From assembly GCA_963678305.2 (NCBI GenBank), contig CAXXVV010000003.1, positions 558,001 through 622,000 of the forward strand: DNA of 64,000 bases, given 5' to 3'. The notes beneath the pieces are model-generated. The model worked only from the letters and a program-made list of their open reading frames with translations. It made no database searches and was not told where the DNA came from. The DNA is from G963676655 sp963678305. GTDB lineage: Bacteria > Verrucomicrobiota > Lentisphaeria > Victivallales > Victivallaceae. How positions within the stretch are numbered: the first letter of the stretch is position 1; every line of letters begins with the position of its first letter. The translations under genes and the position numbers were made by a program. This document shows, piece by piece, positions 35,179 to 43,803 of the stretch.

Positions 35179-36264
35179 TTATGGCTGATATTCGCGGCAA
35201 GCGTCAATATAGGCTTCGATGTTGGCCAACGGCACCTCCGGTTCCAGCAGGTGAGTCGGACAGCATAACAGGCCGCCCTCCGGTCCGGCGATATCCAGAT
35301 TTCTTTTTACGCAGTCGCGGACATCCTGGACGCTGCCGAACGGCATGGTGGTCTGGGTGCCGATCGTGCCCCAGAATGATAAAACGTCTTTGTATTCGGC
35401 ATGGAGTTTGGCAAAATCCATACATTCCGGTTGGACCGGATTCAGGATATCCACTCCGATTTCAATCAGGTCCGGGATGAACGGTTCGATAAAGCCGCAG
35501 GAATGATAAGCTACCAGAATATCCGGCTTGGCGGCTTTGGCTGCCCGGATCATTTTGGCCTGCCGCGGCTTCAGCCATTCGCGATACATTTCCGGCGACA
35601 TCATAATCGTATCCTGCATGCCGATATCATCGCCCATATGGACGATATCTGCTCCGGCTTTAGCAACAAATTCGGACTTGAAGCAGCCCATTTCAGTCAT
35701 TCTGTCCAGATGATATACCGCTTTTTCATCTTCAGTCGCCATATCCATCATTAACTGCATCATATCCCGCATCTGCCAACCGCTTTCCCATATCGAACAG
35801 GCGGCGGAGCCGATACTGGCGTAGCCGCGTTTATGCAGGTCGGCAACTTTCAATCTGGCATTGGACAATGTTTCCACGTTGTCTTCCCAACGGAAAATCG
35901 GGTAGGGGTAGGCTTGAAACTGTTCGAGGCTGTCAAAGTTGCGCATCGGATGGTACATCCGATGCATGTGCATCGAACCGGGCTGTTTTTCCCGGACGAT
36001 TCCCAACTGGCCGATGGTATAATCCGGGCCGAACTCGACGTCTTTATAAAATTGCAGGAAAAATTCAGGCGGAGCGTGTTCAGATGTCGGGCCGTCGATA
36101 TAGCGGAAAGAAAAATCGGCCCATTCCTCGACGACAAAATCATCACCGTACTTAGCCTTGAACTGCTCGACCAGCGACGGACACAAAATGATATGTACCG
36201 GCGCGAACTCAATCCCCTTGCGGTGCCAGATGTTTAACAGGTTTTCACGATGCGACAAAGACAT
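35179..36264 (-). CDS. Uroporphyrinogen-decarboxylase-family protein
   Basis: A 361-residue TIM-barrel protein of the URO-D superfamily. YHSCGFIEPFIPDLIEIGVDILNPVQPECMD is the C-terminal core, in short segments, and carries the His-x-Cys zinc pair typical of methylcobalamin:thiol methyltransferase-like members rather than heme-synthesis HemE. No corrinoid protein is nearby. Such paralogues are numerous in Lentisphaerota and their function is unknown; methyl transfer to or from a small molecule is a fair inference. A GGGAG ribosome site precedes the ATG. It lies between the other UroD-like gene (gap 111) and the sulfatase (gap 95). Confidence 0.85.
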   Translation of the reverse strand: MSLSHRENLLNIWHRKGIEFAPVHIILCPSLVEQFKAKYGDDFVVEEWADFSFRYIDGPTSEHAPPEFFLQFYKDVEFGPDYTIGQLGIVREKQPGSMHMHRMYHPMRNFDSLEQFQAYPYPIFRWEDNVETLSNARLKVADLHKRGYASIGSAACSIWESGWQMRDMMQLMMDMATEDEKAVYHLDRMTEMGCFKSEFVAKAGADIVHMGDDIGMQDTIMMSPEMYREWLKPRQAKMIRAAKAAKPDILVAYHSCGFIEPFIPDLIEIGVDILNPVQPECMDFAKLHAEYKDVLSFWGTIGTQTTMPFGSVQDVRDCVKRNLDIAGPEGGLLCCPTHLLEPEVPLANIEAYIDACREYQP

Positions 36265-36375
36265 GATAGTTGCTCCCGTAATTATTTCAGGTTATACAAT
36301 TCGGAAACAATATATACTTTAATGCTGTATAATTAAATGCATTATTCGGAGTTTAACATATCCTTTTCGGAAAAA

Positions 36376-37443
36376 TTATTTATCAAACGCTTCCCGCAGG
36401 TCATTGAGTAGTTTTTTGCCGGACTCGATATCCGGTGCGCTTGTATTTAAGATGAAATTGCGCTTTTTCGGGAAAGTGCCGTTTAAAATAGCCTGGCAGA
36501 TTTCAGAATCCCGTCCATCCGTCAGGAGCCAGGGAACTTTATCGGCGGGCAGATCATTGCAAATCTCCAACGGGCCGTCTTCGTATGGTGCGACAAAATC
36601 GCAGCCATACACTTTGTCGATATCCATAAAGCTCATCGCCATTTCACGGCTGTTTCCACAGTAATGGACCCGGCCGCCGTTGATTTCCCGGAAAAACCTG
36701 GTATCATGCTTTTTGACGTGGTCCGCGTAAAATTCCGGCGGCAGCAGCTGCATGGTGCAGTTGCTGATCCGGGCCGTGCCTTTCCACAGGCCGCCCCAGT
36801 CGTAAAAATATTCCGTATCGTTACTGATCCGGCTTTTCAGGACGCGGGTGATCTTGATCATAAAGTCGGTCACATTAGTCAGCAAGGCGTCCAGCGCGTC
36901 AGGATTGTCATAGAAATCCATGAAAATGTCATTACCGCGGACCAGGTGGGCAGTGTTGAACGTACTCTGAATATCCGGATGCTGAATCTCTATTCCTTCC
37001 GGCAGCGACTCAAGCCAGATATCGGTCCACTCGTGCAGTTTTCCGTACCAGCCGGCGTTGATGTCCGGAACATCCAGATCATAGGCGTCCTCGATGCGTG
37101 CCAGAACATGGTTTGCCGCGGCCGGCAGAGAATTCGGCGGGATATATATGTCACAACCGTAGGCCGATGCCGGCTGCGCGGTGCCGAACTGAACCCTGAC
37201 GGTCGGCACATGGTCGTCCATCATGGCAAAATGGGGACGCAGCCGGTCCAGTTCCGACTTCAGCATAATGATCGGGTCGCTTAATATTTCCTCCCAGGTC
37301 GGCACATTGGCCGGAGTGTTGATAATGATCATCGGATCGCAGTCTTCCGGAGAAGTAAATAATTTCTTGTAGCGCGTCCGCATATCTTCAACATGACTTA
37401 GAATTGCGTCATCAACCTTTAAGTAATCCTGTATTGCGGTCAT
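36376..37443 (-). CDS. Uroporphyrinogen-decarboxylase-like protein
   Basis: A 355-residue protein, more divergent than its neighbour but still URO-D-like: a probable His-x-Cys pair in GRVHYCGNSREMAMSF and the C-terminal strand KKRNFILNTSAPDIESGKKLLNDL. It is acidic and lacks a signal peptide, so it is cytoplasmic. An AAGGA ribosome site precedes the ATG. It is divergent from the AraC regulator at 37554 with an AT-rich 110-base gap, which makes that regulator the probable controller of the UroD/UroD/sulfatase set. Confidence 0.75.
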   Translation of the reverse strand: MTAIQDYLKVDDAILSHVEDMRTRYKKLFTSPEDCDPMIIINTPANVPTWEEILSDPIIMLKSELDRLRPHFAMMDDHVPTVRVQFGTAQPASAYGCDIYIPPNSLPAAANHVLARIEDAYDLDVPDINAGWYGKLHEWTDIWLESLPEGIEIQHPDIQSTFNTAHLVRGNDIFMDFYDNPDALDALLTNVTDFMIKITRVLKSRISNDTEYFYDWGGLWKGTARISNCTMQLLPPEFYADHVKKHDTRFFREINGGRVHYCGNSREMAMSFMDIDKVYGCDFVAPYEDGPLEICNDLPADKVPWLLTDGRDSEICQAILNGTFPKKRNFILNTSAPDIESGKKLLNDLREAFDK

Positions 37444-37553
37444 TTTAATTTCCTTTTTGTAAAATTTACTTGAAATAATTTGTTTATAATATATCGTATT
37501 TTTATACTTAAATAAATGCAGTAAAAAATTAATTTTTGTTATATTTAATTATT

Positions 37554-38345
37554 ATGCCGAACTTGTTTGATATTAAATTCCTGCGTTGGGGGCACTCTCC
37601 TGAATGTGACGCGCGACTCAGTCAGTATTTTGATTATTACGTTTTGGACTTTGCTTTGAGCGGCAGTTTGGAACTGAGTCTGGATCATGCGCCACCGGTT
37701 ATCTTGTCGGGCCCGGTTGCCTGGCTTACTTTTCCCGGTATGCATTTCAGGTTCGGAGATCTGGACGAAAAAGGATATCGCTGGAACCACCGGTATGTTG
37801 CGTTCCACGGCCCTTTTGCGGATGAAATCCTGCGGTGGAAACTTTTTCCGATGCATTATCCGATAATTAATATTTACAATGCGCCCAGATTTGTCCGGGC
37901 TTTTGATAATCTTTTGAATTATCTGGAAGACCCGGTGCTGGGCTATGACCGGGCAGTGATCATGCTGGAAGGGCTTTTGCTGCAATTGCATGAACAGGAT
38001 GCTGAAATGCAGTTTGACCGTATGGACTCCAGGGTAAAAAAATTGGCCGATGAGGTCAGAAAGAATCCGAATAAGGACTGGAATTTCCGGCATGAAGCCG
38101 AAAAACTGCATTTGTCTTATTCCCATTTGCGAAAACTTTTTCATGATGGTATTCGTCAACCGCTTAATGCTTTTCTGATTGCGGAAAAAATGAATGCCGC
38201 CGCCGGAATGCTGGTCAATACCGATTTAACAATCGCTGAAATTGCCGAACAGTGCGGTTTCGAAGACATTTACCACTTTAGCAAAACTTTCAAAAAACAT
38301 CATAATTTTCCCCCGGGCAAATATCGCAGACAGGCAATGTTCTGA
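37554..38345 (+). CDS. AraC-family transcriptional regulator
   Basis: A 263-residue protein with an N-terminal cupin-like sensor (about residues 10-140) and a C-terminal pair of helix-turn-helix motifs (RHEAEKLHLSYSHLRKLFHDG, then LTIAEIAEQCGFEDIYHFSKTFKKHHNFPPGKYR), the AraC/XylS signature. The ATG at 37554 is preferred; the frame is open a little further to a TTG. No good ribosome site is visible for either. It is divergent from the UroD-like gene at 37443 and likely activates that cluster in response to a sugar or sugar derivative. Confidence 0.9.
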   Translation: MPNLFDIKFLRWGHSPECDARLSQYFDYYVLDFALSGSLELSLDHAPPVILSGPVAWLTFPGMHFRFGDLDEKGYRWNHRYVAFHGPFADEILRWKLFPMHYPIINIYNAPRFVRAFDNLLNYLEDPVLGYDRAVIMLEGLLLQLHEQDAEMQFDRMDSRVKKLADEVRKNPNKDWNFRHEAEKLHLSYSHLRKLFHDGIRQPLNAFLIAEKMNAAAGMLVNTDLTIAEIAEQCGFEDIYHFSKTFKKHHNFPPGKYRRQAMF

Positions 38346-38972
38346 GGTCTGTACCGGAAACACATTTCTGATTATATCTGTTTGATGGTTTTACAATAAA
38401 AATTTTGCTTTCGGTCAGGGCTATCCCCGATGCAAGCATCGGGGTATTGACGTCCGACCTTTCACTCCCGCTTTGCGGGATGCCGCAAAATTAACGAACG
38501 GATACGCCCCAAGGGGCGGGGAATTAAACCCTTTATTTTTTTGTCATTTCCGCTTCCGTAGCACAAAGTGCGGAGTATAAAGCGGTATATCGCCATCCGT
38601 CGTACGGATTAAACAGATGGCAAATTATCCTGATTAAGTAATGCCTCACTCTTTTCTTGAGCTTTAAAAAAAATTTTAATTATATCGCACCGCGTCGTAC
38701 GCGTACGCGATCCAACGGCGGAACGTTGGTCGCCATAGCGGCGGTCATGCCGTACGCTAAGTTGGCAAACTTTGTTTGCCGCTGTAACATCCATTCATCC
38801 GGAGCGATGTGACTGGAAAAGCGATTTGAGCTTTTTCAATTACGTTTGAGCGTAGGATGTAAGCAGGATTAGCCGCGCAAAAAAACTGAGGCAGTATCCT
38901 GATTAAGAAAAAAATAAGAATAAATACTAAAAAAGATTGAAAAATCATTTTCAAAGAGTATAATATATAAAA
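38346..38972. repeat. Intergenic cluster of GC-rich hairpins
   Basis: No gene is supported. At least seven dyads occur: CCCCGATGC-aa-GCATCGGGG (38425-38444), TCCCGC-ttt-GCGGGA (38466-38480), CGCCCC-aa-GGGGCG (38505-38518), CGTACGCGTACG (38696-38707), CCAACG with CGTTGG in a longer stem (38706-38733), AGCG/CGCT with inner CGG/CCG (38737-38757), and GGCAAAC-ttt-GTTTGCC (38764-38780). CCTGATTAAG occurs twice. This resembles a REP/BIME-like accumulation. The first dyad may also end the AraC transcript. Confidence 0.6.
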
Positions 38973-39003
38973 TGACTGATAGTCACTTTAAGACTAATGG
39001 TCA
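38973..39003. promoter_or_regulatory. Tandem TetR-type operators
   Basis: TGACTGATAGTCA (38973-38985) is a 13-base dyad, and AGACTAATGGTCA (38991-39003) is a degenerate second copy; their starts are 18 bases apart. They lie directly upstream of the TetR gene and are probably its autoregulatory sites. Confidence 0.6.
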
Positions 39004-39030
39004 TATTTATATAAAATGGAGAACCTGAAA

Positions 39031-39648
39031 ATGGGAACAATTGAACGGAAAGCACGGGAAAAAACACAGCGGGCGGCAACAATTCTTGATGCCGCCGAAA
39101 CAGTTTTTTTCGCGAAAGGTTTTGAAAACAGTACAATGGACGACGTGGCGGCCCAGGCTGAGTTAAGCAAAGGGTGTGTATATAATTATTTTAAAAATAA
39201 GAATGAGCTATGCATCGGGATTGTTGAGCGAGGCGTGAAGCTGGCCTATCACATGATTAAAGCGGCGGTGGACAATTGCTATGACGGGACTCCCGAATTG
39301 CTTCAGGCCGCAGCTGAAGGCTTTCTGGAATTTTCTCTCCAGCATCCTAAATATTATTGTGCGCTGCAAAGCTATAGACATCATCGCGGCGGTTGCGGTG
39401 TCGACAGCAGTTATTTGAATCTGGTGATTGAAGACAATTCGAAACTTACAAAAATTTTCGCTGATATTATTGCACAGGGACAAACCAACGGGACTATACG
39501 TCAAGACGTCGAACCAAAAGAGATCGCCACTGCAATCTGGGGCGATTTTGATGGCGCACTGCCGGGGTTTCAGCTTAACAGTGAAAAAGCATCCGGTTCA
39601 TATCGCCGGATTATCTGTTTGCTTGTTGATGGATTAAAAGTACACTGA
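39031..39648 (+). CDS. TetR/AcrR-family regulator
   Basis: A 205-residue one-component regulator. The N-terminal helix-turn-helix spans about residues 14-60 (ATILDAAETVFFAKGFENSTMDDVAAQAELSKGCVYNYFKNK, in short segments). The ligand-binding C-terminal half is helical and unassigned. The ATG at 39031 is preferred over one 15 bases upstream because GGAG lies nine bases before it. Tandem dyads upstream (38973-39003) suggest autorepression. The CoA-disulfide-reductase-like gene follows 122 bases downstream on the same strand and is the likely target. Confidence 0.92.
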   Translation: MGTIERKAREKTQRAATILDAAETVFFAKGFENSTMDDVAAQAELSKGCVYNYFKNKNELCIGIVERGVKLAYHMIKAAVDNCYDGTPELLQAAAEGFLEFSLQHPKYYCALQSYRHHRGGCGVDSSYLNLVIEDNSKLTKIFADIIAQGQTNGTIRQDVEPKEIATAIWGDFDGALPGFQLNSEKASGSYRRIICLLVDGLKVH

Positions 39649-39697
39649 CGGATATATTTAAGCTCAAAAATGATAATGTGACGGATAAGTGACGGAA
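39646..39697 (+). promoter_or_regulatory. Three phased TGACGGA repeats
   Basis: TGACGGAT (39646-39653), TGACGGAT (39679-39686) and TGACGGAA (39690-39697) start 33 and 11 bases apart, so all face the same side of the helix. They lie between the TetR stop and the multidomain reductase gene and may be an activator binding array. Confidence 0.4.
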
Positions 39698-39770
39698 TGC
39701 AAATAAACTTTAACATCTTACTTAACATAAAACAAAAAATCAAAATCAGTTGGAATAAGAGGAGTAAAAA

Positions 39771-42200
39771 ATGAAGATTATCGTAGTAGGCGGAGTCGCC
39801 GGTGGCGCCAGCGCTGCGGCAAAGATGGCGCGTTTGGATTGTAACGCGGAAATAGTCATGTATGAACGCGGAGAATATATTTCTTTCGCGAACTGCGGGT
39901 TGCCGTACCACATTGGTAATGTGATCAAACAGCGGGACAGCCTGATGGTCATGACCCCGAAAAAATTTAAAGGCCGGACTGGAATTGACGCCCGCATTAA
40001 ACAGGAAGTTACCAAAATCGATCCGGTTAATAAACAGGTAACGGTTGCGAACCTTGAAACCGGCGAAACCACGTTCGAGAGTTATGATAAACTGGTCCTC
40101 GCGACCGGCTCAAGTCCGCTGGTGCCGCCGCTGCCGGGACTCGATGACCCTGATGTCATGACCCTTTGGACAATTCCTGACATGGATAAAATAAAAGCCA
40201 AAGTTGATGCCGGAATCAAACATGCGGTTGTTGTCGGCGGCGGTTTTATCGGTCTGGAAGTGGTGGAAAATCTGGTTGAGCGTGGTGTAAAAGTCACGCT
40301 GGTTGAAATGCTGCCGCAGGTGTTGCCGCCGCTAGATCCGGAAATGGCCGGAATGCTTGAAGACGAACTGGTTGTCAAAGGTGTTCAACTGAAACTTAAC
40401 AGTGCGGTTACCGCGGTGTCCCGTGGCGCTGAAGGCCTGCAAGTAGAAATCAAAGGCGCTGACCCGATCAGGACAGATCTGGTAATTATGAGTGTCGGAG
40501 TCCGCCCGAACAGTCAATTGGCGGCTGAAGCCGGACTTGAACTTGGAGAGCGCAAAGGAGTTAAAGTAAACAGTTTTCTGCAAACTTCCAACCCGGATAT
40601 CTATGCGGTTGGCGACGTTATCGAGGTAACTGATCTGGTCATGGATCAGCCGGCGATGATTCCGCTGGCCGGCCCGGCGAACCGTCAGGGCCGGATTGCC
40701 GCGAATAATATTTTTGGCGCGAAAGAGGAATACAAAGGCAGTCTCGGAACGTCAATTTGTAAAGTTTTTGAGCTTGACGCTGCTTCGACCGGAGCGAATG
40801 AAAAACGTTTGAAGCAGGCCGGCAAAGAATACTTGAAAACTTATATTGTTCCACAATCCCATGCTTCGTACTATCCGGGAGCTCAACCGATGATTCTGAA
40901 ATTGCTTTTTGAGCAAAACGGTCAGATTCTCGGAGCACAAATTGTCGGACGTGACGGCGTGGACAAACGGATTGATATAATTGCCACGGCAATCCGCAAC
41001 AACTTGACTGTTGACGACCTGGCGGAGCTTGAACTGGCTTACGCGCCGCCTTACGGTTCAGCCAAGGACCCGGTCAATTACGCCGGATTCGTTGCGGGTA
41101 ATATTATCAACGGGGTAAGCCTGCCGGTATATCCGGACGCAATGCCGGAAAATTCATTGATTCTCGACGTTCGTGAACCGGATGAAATTGCTTGCGGCGC
41201 TTTTCCTGGTGCGCTTGAAATCTCTTTGGGCACAATTCGCAATAATCTGGATAAAATTCCTAAAGACAAGATTCTTGTCTCAACGTGCAAACTCGGTCTT
41301 CGTGGTTATCTGGCGGAATGCTATCTGCGCGAGCAAGGCTTTGAGGTTAGAAATCTCAGCGGCGGCTATATGGTCTGGAAGCTCTTCAACCGGGATGAAA
41401 TCACGGTTCCAACTTCCGGTTCCGGGGCTTGCCTGCAAAGTCCGAACACGTTGGTTCCGAAAGATGAAATTCAAGCCGCGAAAGAGATTGACGCTTGCGG
41501 TCTGCAATGTCCCGGGCCAATCGTCCAGGTCAAAAACAGCATTGACGCGATGGCGGATGGCGAAGTATTGAAGGTCACTGCCAGTGACTCGGGATTTGCC
41601 CATGATCTGCCGGCCTGGTGCTCGTCAACCGGCAACAAACTGATTACAATAAATGAAGAAAATGGAATTATAACCGCGATGGTCAGCAAAGGAGCTGCGG
41701 AAATGACAACTGTTTCAAATGATCCGGTCAAGAAACGTACAACTATCGTTTTGTTCAGCGGAGATCTGGATAAAGCGATGGCCGCGTTTATTATCGCAAC
41801 GGGATTTGCTTCCCTTGGTCACGAAGTCTCAATATTCTGTACATTCTGGGGGCTTAATGTACTGAGAAAAGATAATCCGCCTCCGGTGAAAAAAGATATT
41901 CTGAGCAAAATGTTCGGGATGATGATGCCGCGCGGAGCGAAAAAGCTGGCGTTGTCCAAAATGCACATGATGGGTTGCGGAACCGCTATGATGAAATATG
42001 TCATGAACTCGAAAAATGTTGACAGTCTGCCTGATTTGATCAGTAAAGCCCGGTTGATGGGAGTTAATCTGCTGGCCTGTGAAATGGCAATGAATGTCAT
42101 GGGCCTGGGCAAAGAGGAATTGCTGGACGGAATCGAAGCGGTTGGCGTCGCCAATTTTGCAGCTCTGGCGGAAAAAAGCGGACCGACCCTGTTCATCTGA
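39771..42200 (+). CDS. CoA-disulfide-reductase-like flavoprotein fused to rhodanese, TusA and DsrE-like domains
   Basis: An 809-residue protein with four domains. Residues 1-445 are an FAD/NAD(P)H disulfide reductase (VVGGVAGGASAAAKMAR; redox Cys42 in SFANCGLPY), as in CoA-disulfide and NADH-dependent persulfide reductases. Residues 452-548 are a rhodanese with active-site Cys506 (TCKLGLRGY). Residues 568-640 are a TusA-like sulfur carrier (Cys576 and Cys580 in DACGLQCPGP). Residues 650-809 are a DsrE/F-like domain with KMHMMGCGTAMM. Together they would pass sulfane sulfur along within one chain, for thiol redox balance or polysulfide handling. A GAGGAG ribosome site precedes the ATG, and a strong terminator follows. 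Confidence 0.93.
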   Translation: MKIIVVGGVAGGASAAAKMARLDCNAEIVMYERGEYISFANCGLPYHIGNVIKQRDSLMVMTPKKFKGRTGIDARIKQEVTKIDPVNKQVTVANLETGETTFESYDKLVLATGSSPLVPPLPGLDDPDVMTLWTIPDMDKIKAKVDAGIKHAVVVGGGFIGLEVVENLVERGVKVTLVEMLPQVLPPLDPEMAGMLEDELVVKGVQLKLNSAVTAVSRGAEGLQVEIKGADPIRTDLVIMSVGVRPNSQLAAEAGLELGERKGVKVNSFLQTSNPDIYAVGDVIEVTDLVMDQPAMIPLAGPANRQGRIAANNIFGAKEEYKGSLGTSICKVFELDAASTGANEKRLKQAGKEYLKTYIVPQSHASYYPGAQPMILKLLFEQNGQILGAQIVGRDGVDKRIDIIATAIRNNLTVDDLAELELAYAPPYGSAKDPVNYAGFVAGNIINGVSLPVYPDAMPENSLILDVREPDEIACGAFPGALEISLGTIRNNLDKIPKDKILVSTCKLGLRGYLAECYLREQGFEVRNLSGGYMVWKLFNRDEITVPTSGSGACLQSPNTLVPKDEIQAAKEIDACGLQCPGPIVQVKNSIDAMADGEVLKVTASDSGFAHDLPAWCSSTGNKLITINEENGIITAMVSKGAAEMTTVSNDPVKKRTTIVLFSGDLDKAMAAFIIATGFASLGHEVSIFCTFWGLNVLRKDNPPPVKKDILSKMFGMMMPRGAKKLALSKMHMMGCGTAMMKYVMNSKNVDSLPDLISKARLMGVNLLACEMAMNVMGLGKEELLDGIEAVGVANFAALAEKSGPTLFI

Positions 42201-42223
42201 GCATTTAACCTGAAACACTATTC

Positions 42224-42254
42224 GCGAGAGGAGTATTCCTCTCGCATTTTTTTT
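42224..42254 (+). terminator. Rho-independent terminator
   Basis: GCGAGAGGA (42224-42232) and TCCTCTCGC (42237-42245) form a perfect nine-base stem with a four-base loop, followed by A and a run of eight T. Confidence 0.92.
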
Positions 42255-42285
42255 GCAAACAGGAATTCCATGTTTGAGGTTGATC

Positions 42286-42891
42286 TTATTTAATGCCGTT
42301 GCGACGGCAGCGGTAGACAAAGGCCGGGGGGAAGTTTTTCCAGACTATCGGCGATAAAACCACTTCGTCAAATTCATTTTCCAGTAATTTCCTGAAACGG
42401 TGATACGACGGCAGCATTTTACCTTGAATATAGGCGAAAGTGGTAAAGTAACCGCCATGCCGCAGAGAAGCTACGGCCTGGTCAAGAATACGCCGCTGCA
42501 GATCGCCGGAAAAAGATGCCCAGGGCAAACCGGACACGATTAAGTCAGCCTGTCCGTAATCGCGTTCTTTCAACAGTGCCGGCAGTTCTTCGGCGCTGGC
42601 ATTAATGAATTCAGCTTCCGGCATGGTCTCTGAAAGATGATCGCAAAGTCGTTTGCTGAGCTCAATCGCTACTAAATGAGCATCCGATTTCTTGTTTTCC
42701 AGAATATAACGGGTAATCGGGCCGGTTCCCGGTCCCAATTCAACGATCAGGTCTGCTTGTGAGATGTTGACATCAGTAATCATCTCCCGGCATAGGGCAT
42801 TGGAACTGGGCCAAACTGTTCCTACAGTAACAGGCTTGAACAAAAACTCTTTCAGCAACGCTGTTTTCAAATTAAACTCCCAACAATACAT
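42286..42891 (-). CDS. SAM-dependent methyltransferase, phospholipid N-methyltransferase-like
   Basis: A class I methyltransferase of 201 residues from the ATG at 42889-42891; the frame extends a further 14 codons to a TTG. Motif I for SAM binding is LIVELGPGTGPITRYIL, the acidic loop is VAIELSKRL, and the catalytic-type motif is LIVSGLPWASF. The start FLFKPVTVGTVWPSSNAL and the overall pattern match the PmtA-type phospholipid methyltransferase/rRNA-dimethylase-like family. The substrate could be phosphatidylethanolamine, but this is inference. It converges with the reductase gene and shares the terminator region. Confidence 0.8.
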   Translation of the reverse strand: MYCWEFNLKTALLKEFLFKPVTVGTVWPSSNALCREMITDVNISQADLIVELGPGTGPITRYILENKKSDAHLVAIELSKRLCDHLSETMPEAEFINASAEELPALLKERDYGQADLIVSGLPWASFSGDLQRRILDQAVASLRHGGYFTTFAYIQGKMLPSYHRFRKLLENEFDEVVLSPIVWKNFPPAFVYRCRRNGIK

Positions 42892-43092
42892 TGATTTCAG
42901 CCTTAATATAGCCCTGGGTTGTTGTTTTTTCAATGCGTGGAAAAAAGGCGATGGGTTTTTTGTCTTGTCTGCTTGCAGATTTCCATATAGAAGCTATATT
43001 AGTTCGCGGATAAGAGGATATCCGGGTGATTTTAAGCTAAATTGCTTATTTCAAAAGAACTGAAGATACTTTTTTGGAAAGGAAATTCATTT

Positions 43093-43692
43093 ATGAAGAA
43101 GCTGACCTCAATGATAGCCGCGGGTTGCATGCTTGTTTTGGCAGTTACTGTATCCGCTGATAATAATATCAGAACTAAATCAATGGTTGCCGATCCCGCT
43201 TCGAAAACAAATTCGATGACTCGCTTTGGCCATAAGTCGTTATACTATATACCCAACCTGTTGATGGATACGCTGGATATTGTTGATATGACATTTGGTA
43301 TGGGCAGCCAGTTTTCAGCCGAAGTCCACCTGACCTACGGGTGTCAGCTTGGCGGCTGGAACGGCGGCAATTACTTCATAGGTAAGGGCTTTAACCGGCA
43401 ATTCGGGGGTGGTTACCTGAACGGGTCCAGTTTTGGTATGCTGGTTGGAGCAAATGCGAATATAATCGGGGAAGAGTCATACGGCACCTATAAAGATTTT
43501 ATTTTGACAAGCCCCGGATTTGCTCCTTTGTCCTGGAACGAGGATGCTTTCAGGGATAATGATTTGGATTATTTTGCCATTGGCGGCCGCGTTGGATGGC
43601 TTTTCAACGTTTCTTTTGACGTTCATCTGATTGAAGTGGCTGATTTGCTTTGCGGCGTGATTATGATTGATTTCAGAGAAGACGATTTTTAA
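43093..43692 (+). CDS. Exported protein of unknown function
   Basis: A 199-residue protein with a signal peptide (MKKLTSMIAAGCMLVLAVTVSA). The ATG at 43093 is preferred over an in-frame start 17 codons upstream because of the AGGAAA site and the signal peptide. The mature region is rich in Gly and aromatic residues (TYGCQLGGWNGGNYFIG, RQFGGGYLNGSSFGMLVGANANIIG) with an alternating pattern suggesting a beta-structured envelope protein. It ends in an acidic tail (DFREDDF). It recalls the 155-residue exported protein at 30836 in style but has no clear repeats. It lies 111 bases before mgtE. Confidence 0.65.
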   Translation: MKKLTSMIAAGCMLVLAVTVSADNNIRTKSMVADPASKTNSMTRFGHKSLYYIPNLLMDTLDIVDMTFGMGSQFSAEVHLTYGCQLGGWNGGNYFIGKGFNRQFGGGYLNGSSFGMLVGANANIIGEESYGTYKDFILTSPGFAPLSWNEDAFRDNDLDYFAIGGRVGWLFNVSFDVHLIEVADLLCGVIMIDFREDDF

Positions 43693-43803
43693 TCAGCGCT
43701 TTTGAATTTCGGTAAAATTTTCCGGCTTTCTGTTGTTACGGGACTCTCAATTCCGGAGGGTTGCGTAGTTTATCTTTAACTTTCATAAAACCTGGAGCTC
43801 ATA

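Noticed and set aside
38609..38954. Small minus-strand frames in the hairpin cluster
   Set aside because: They run through the palindromes, contain runs of Arg codons typical of GC-rich repeats, and have no start signal.
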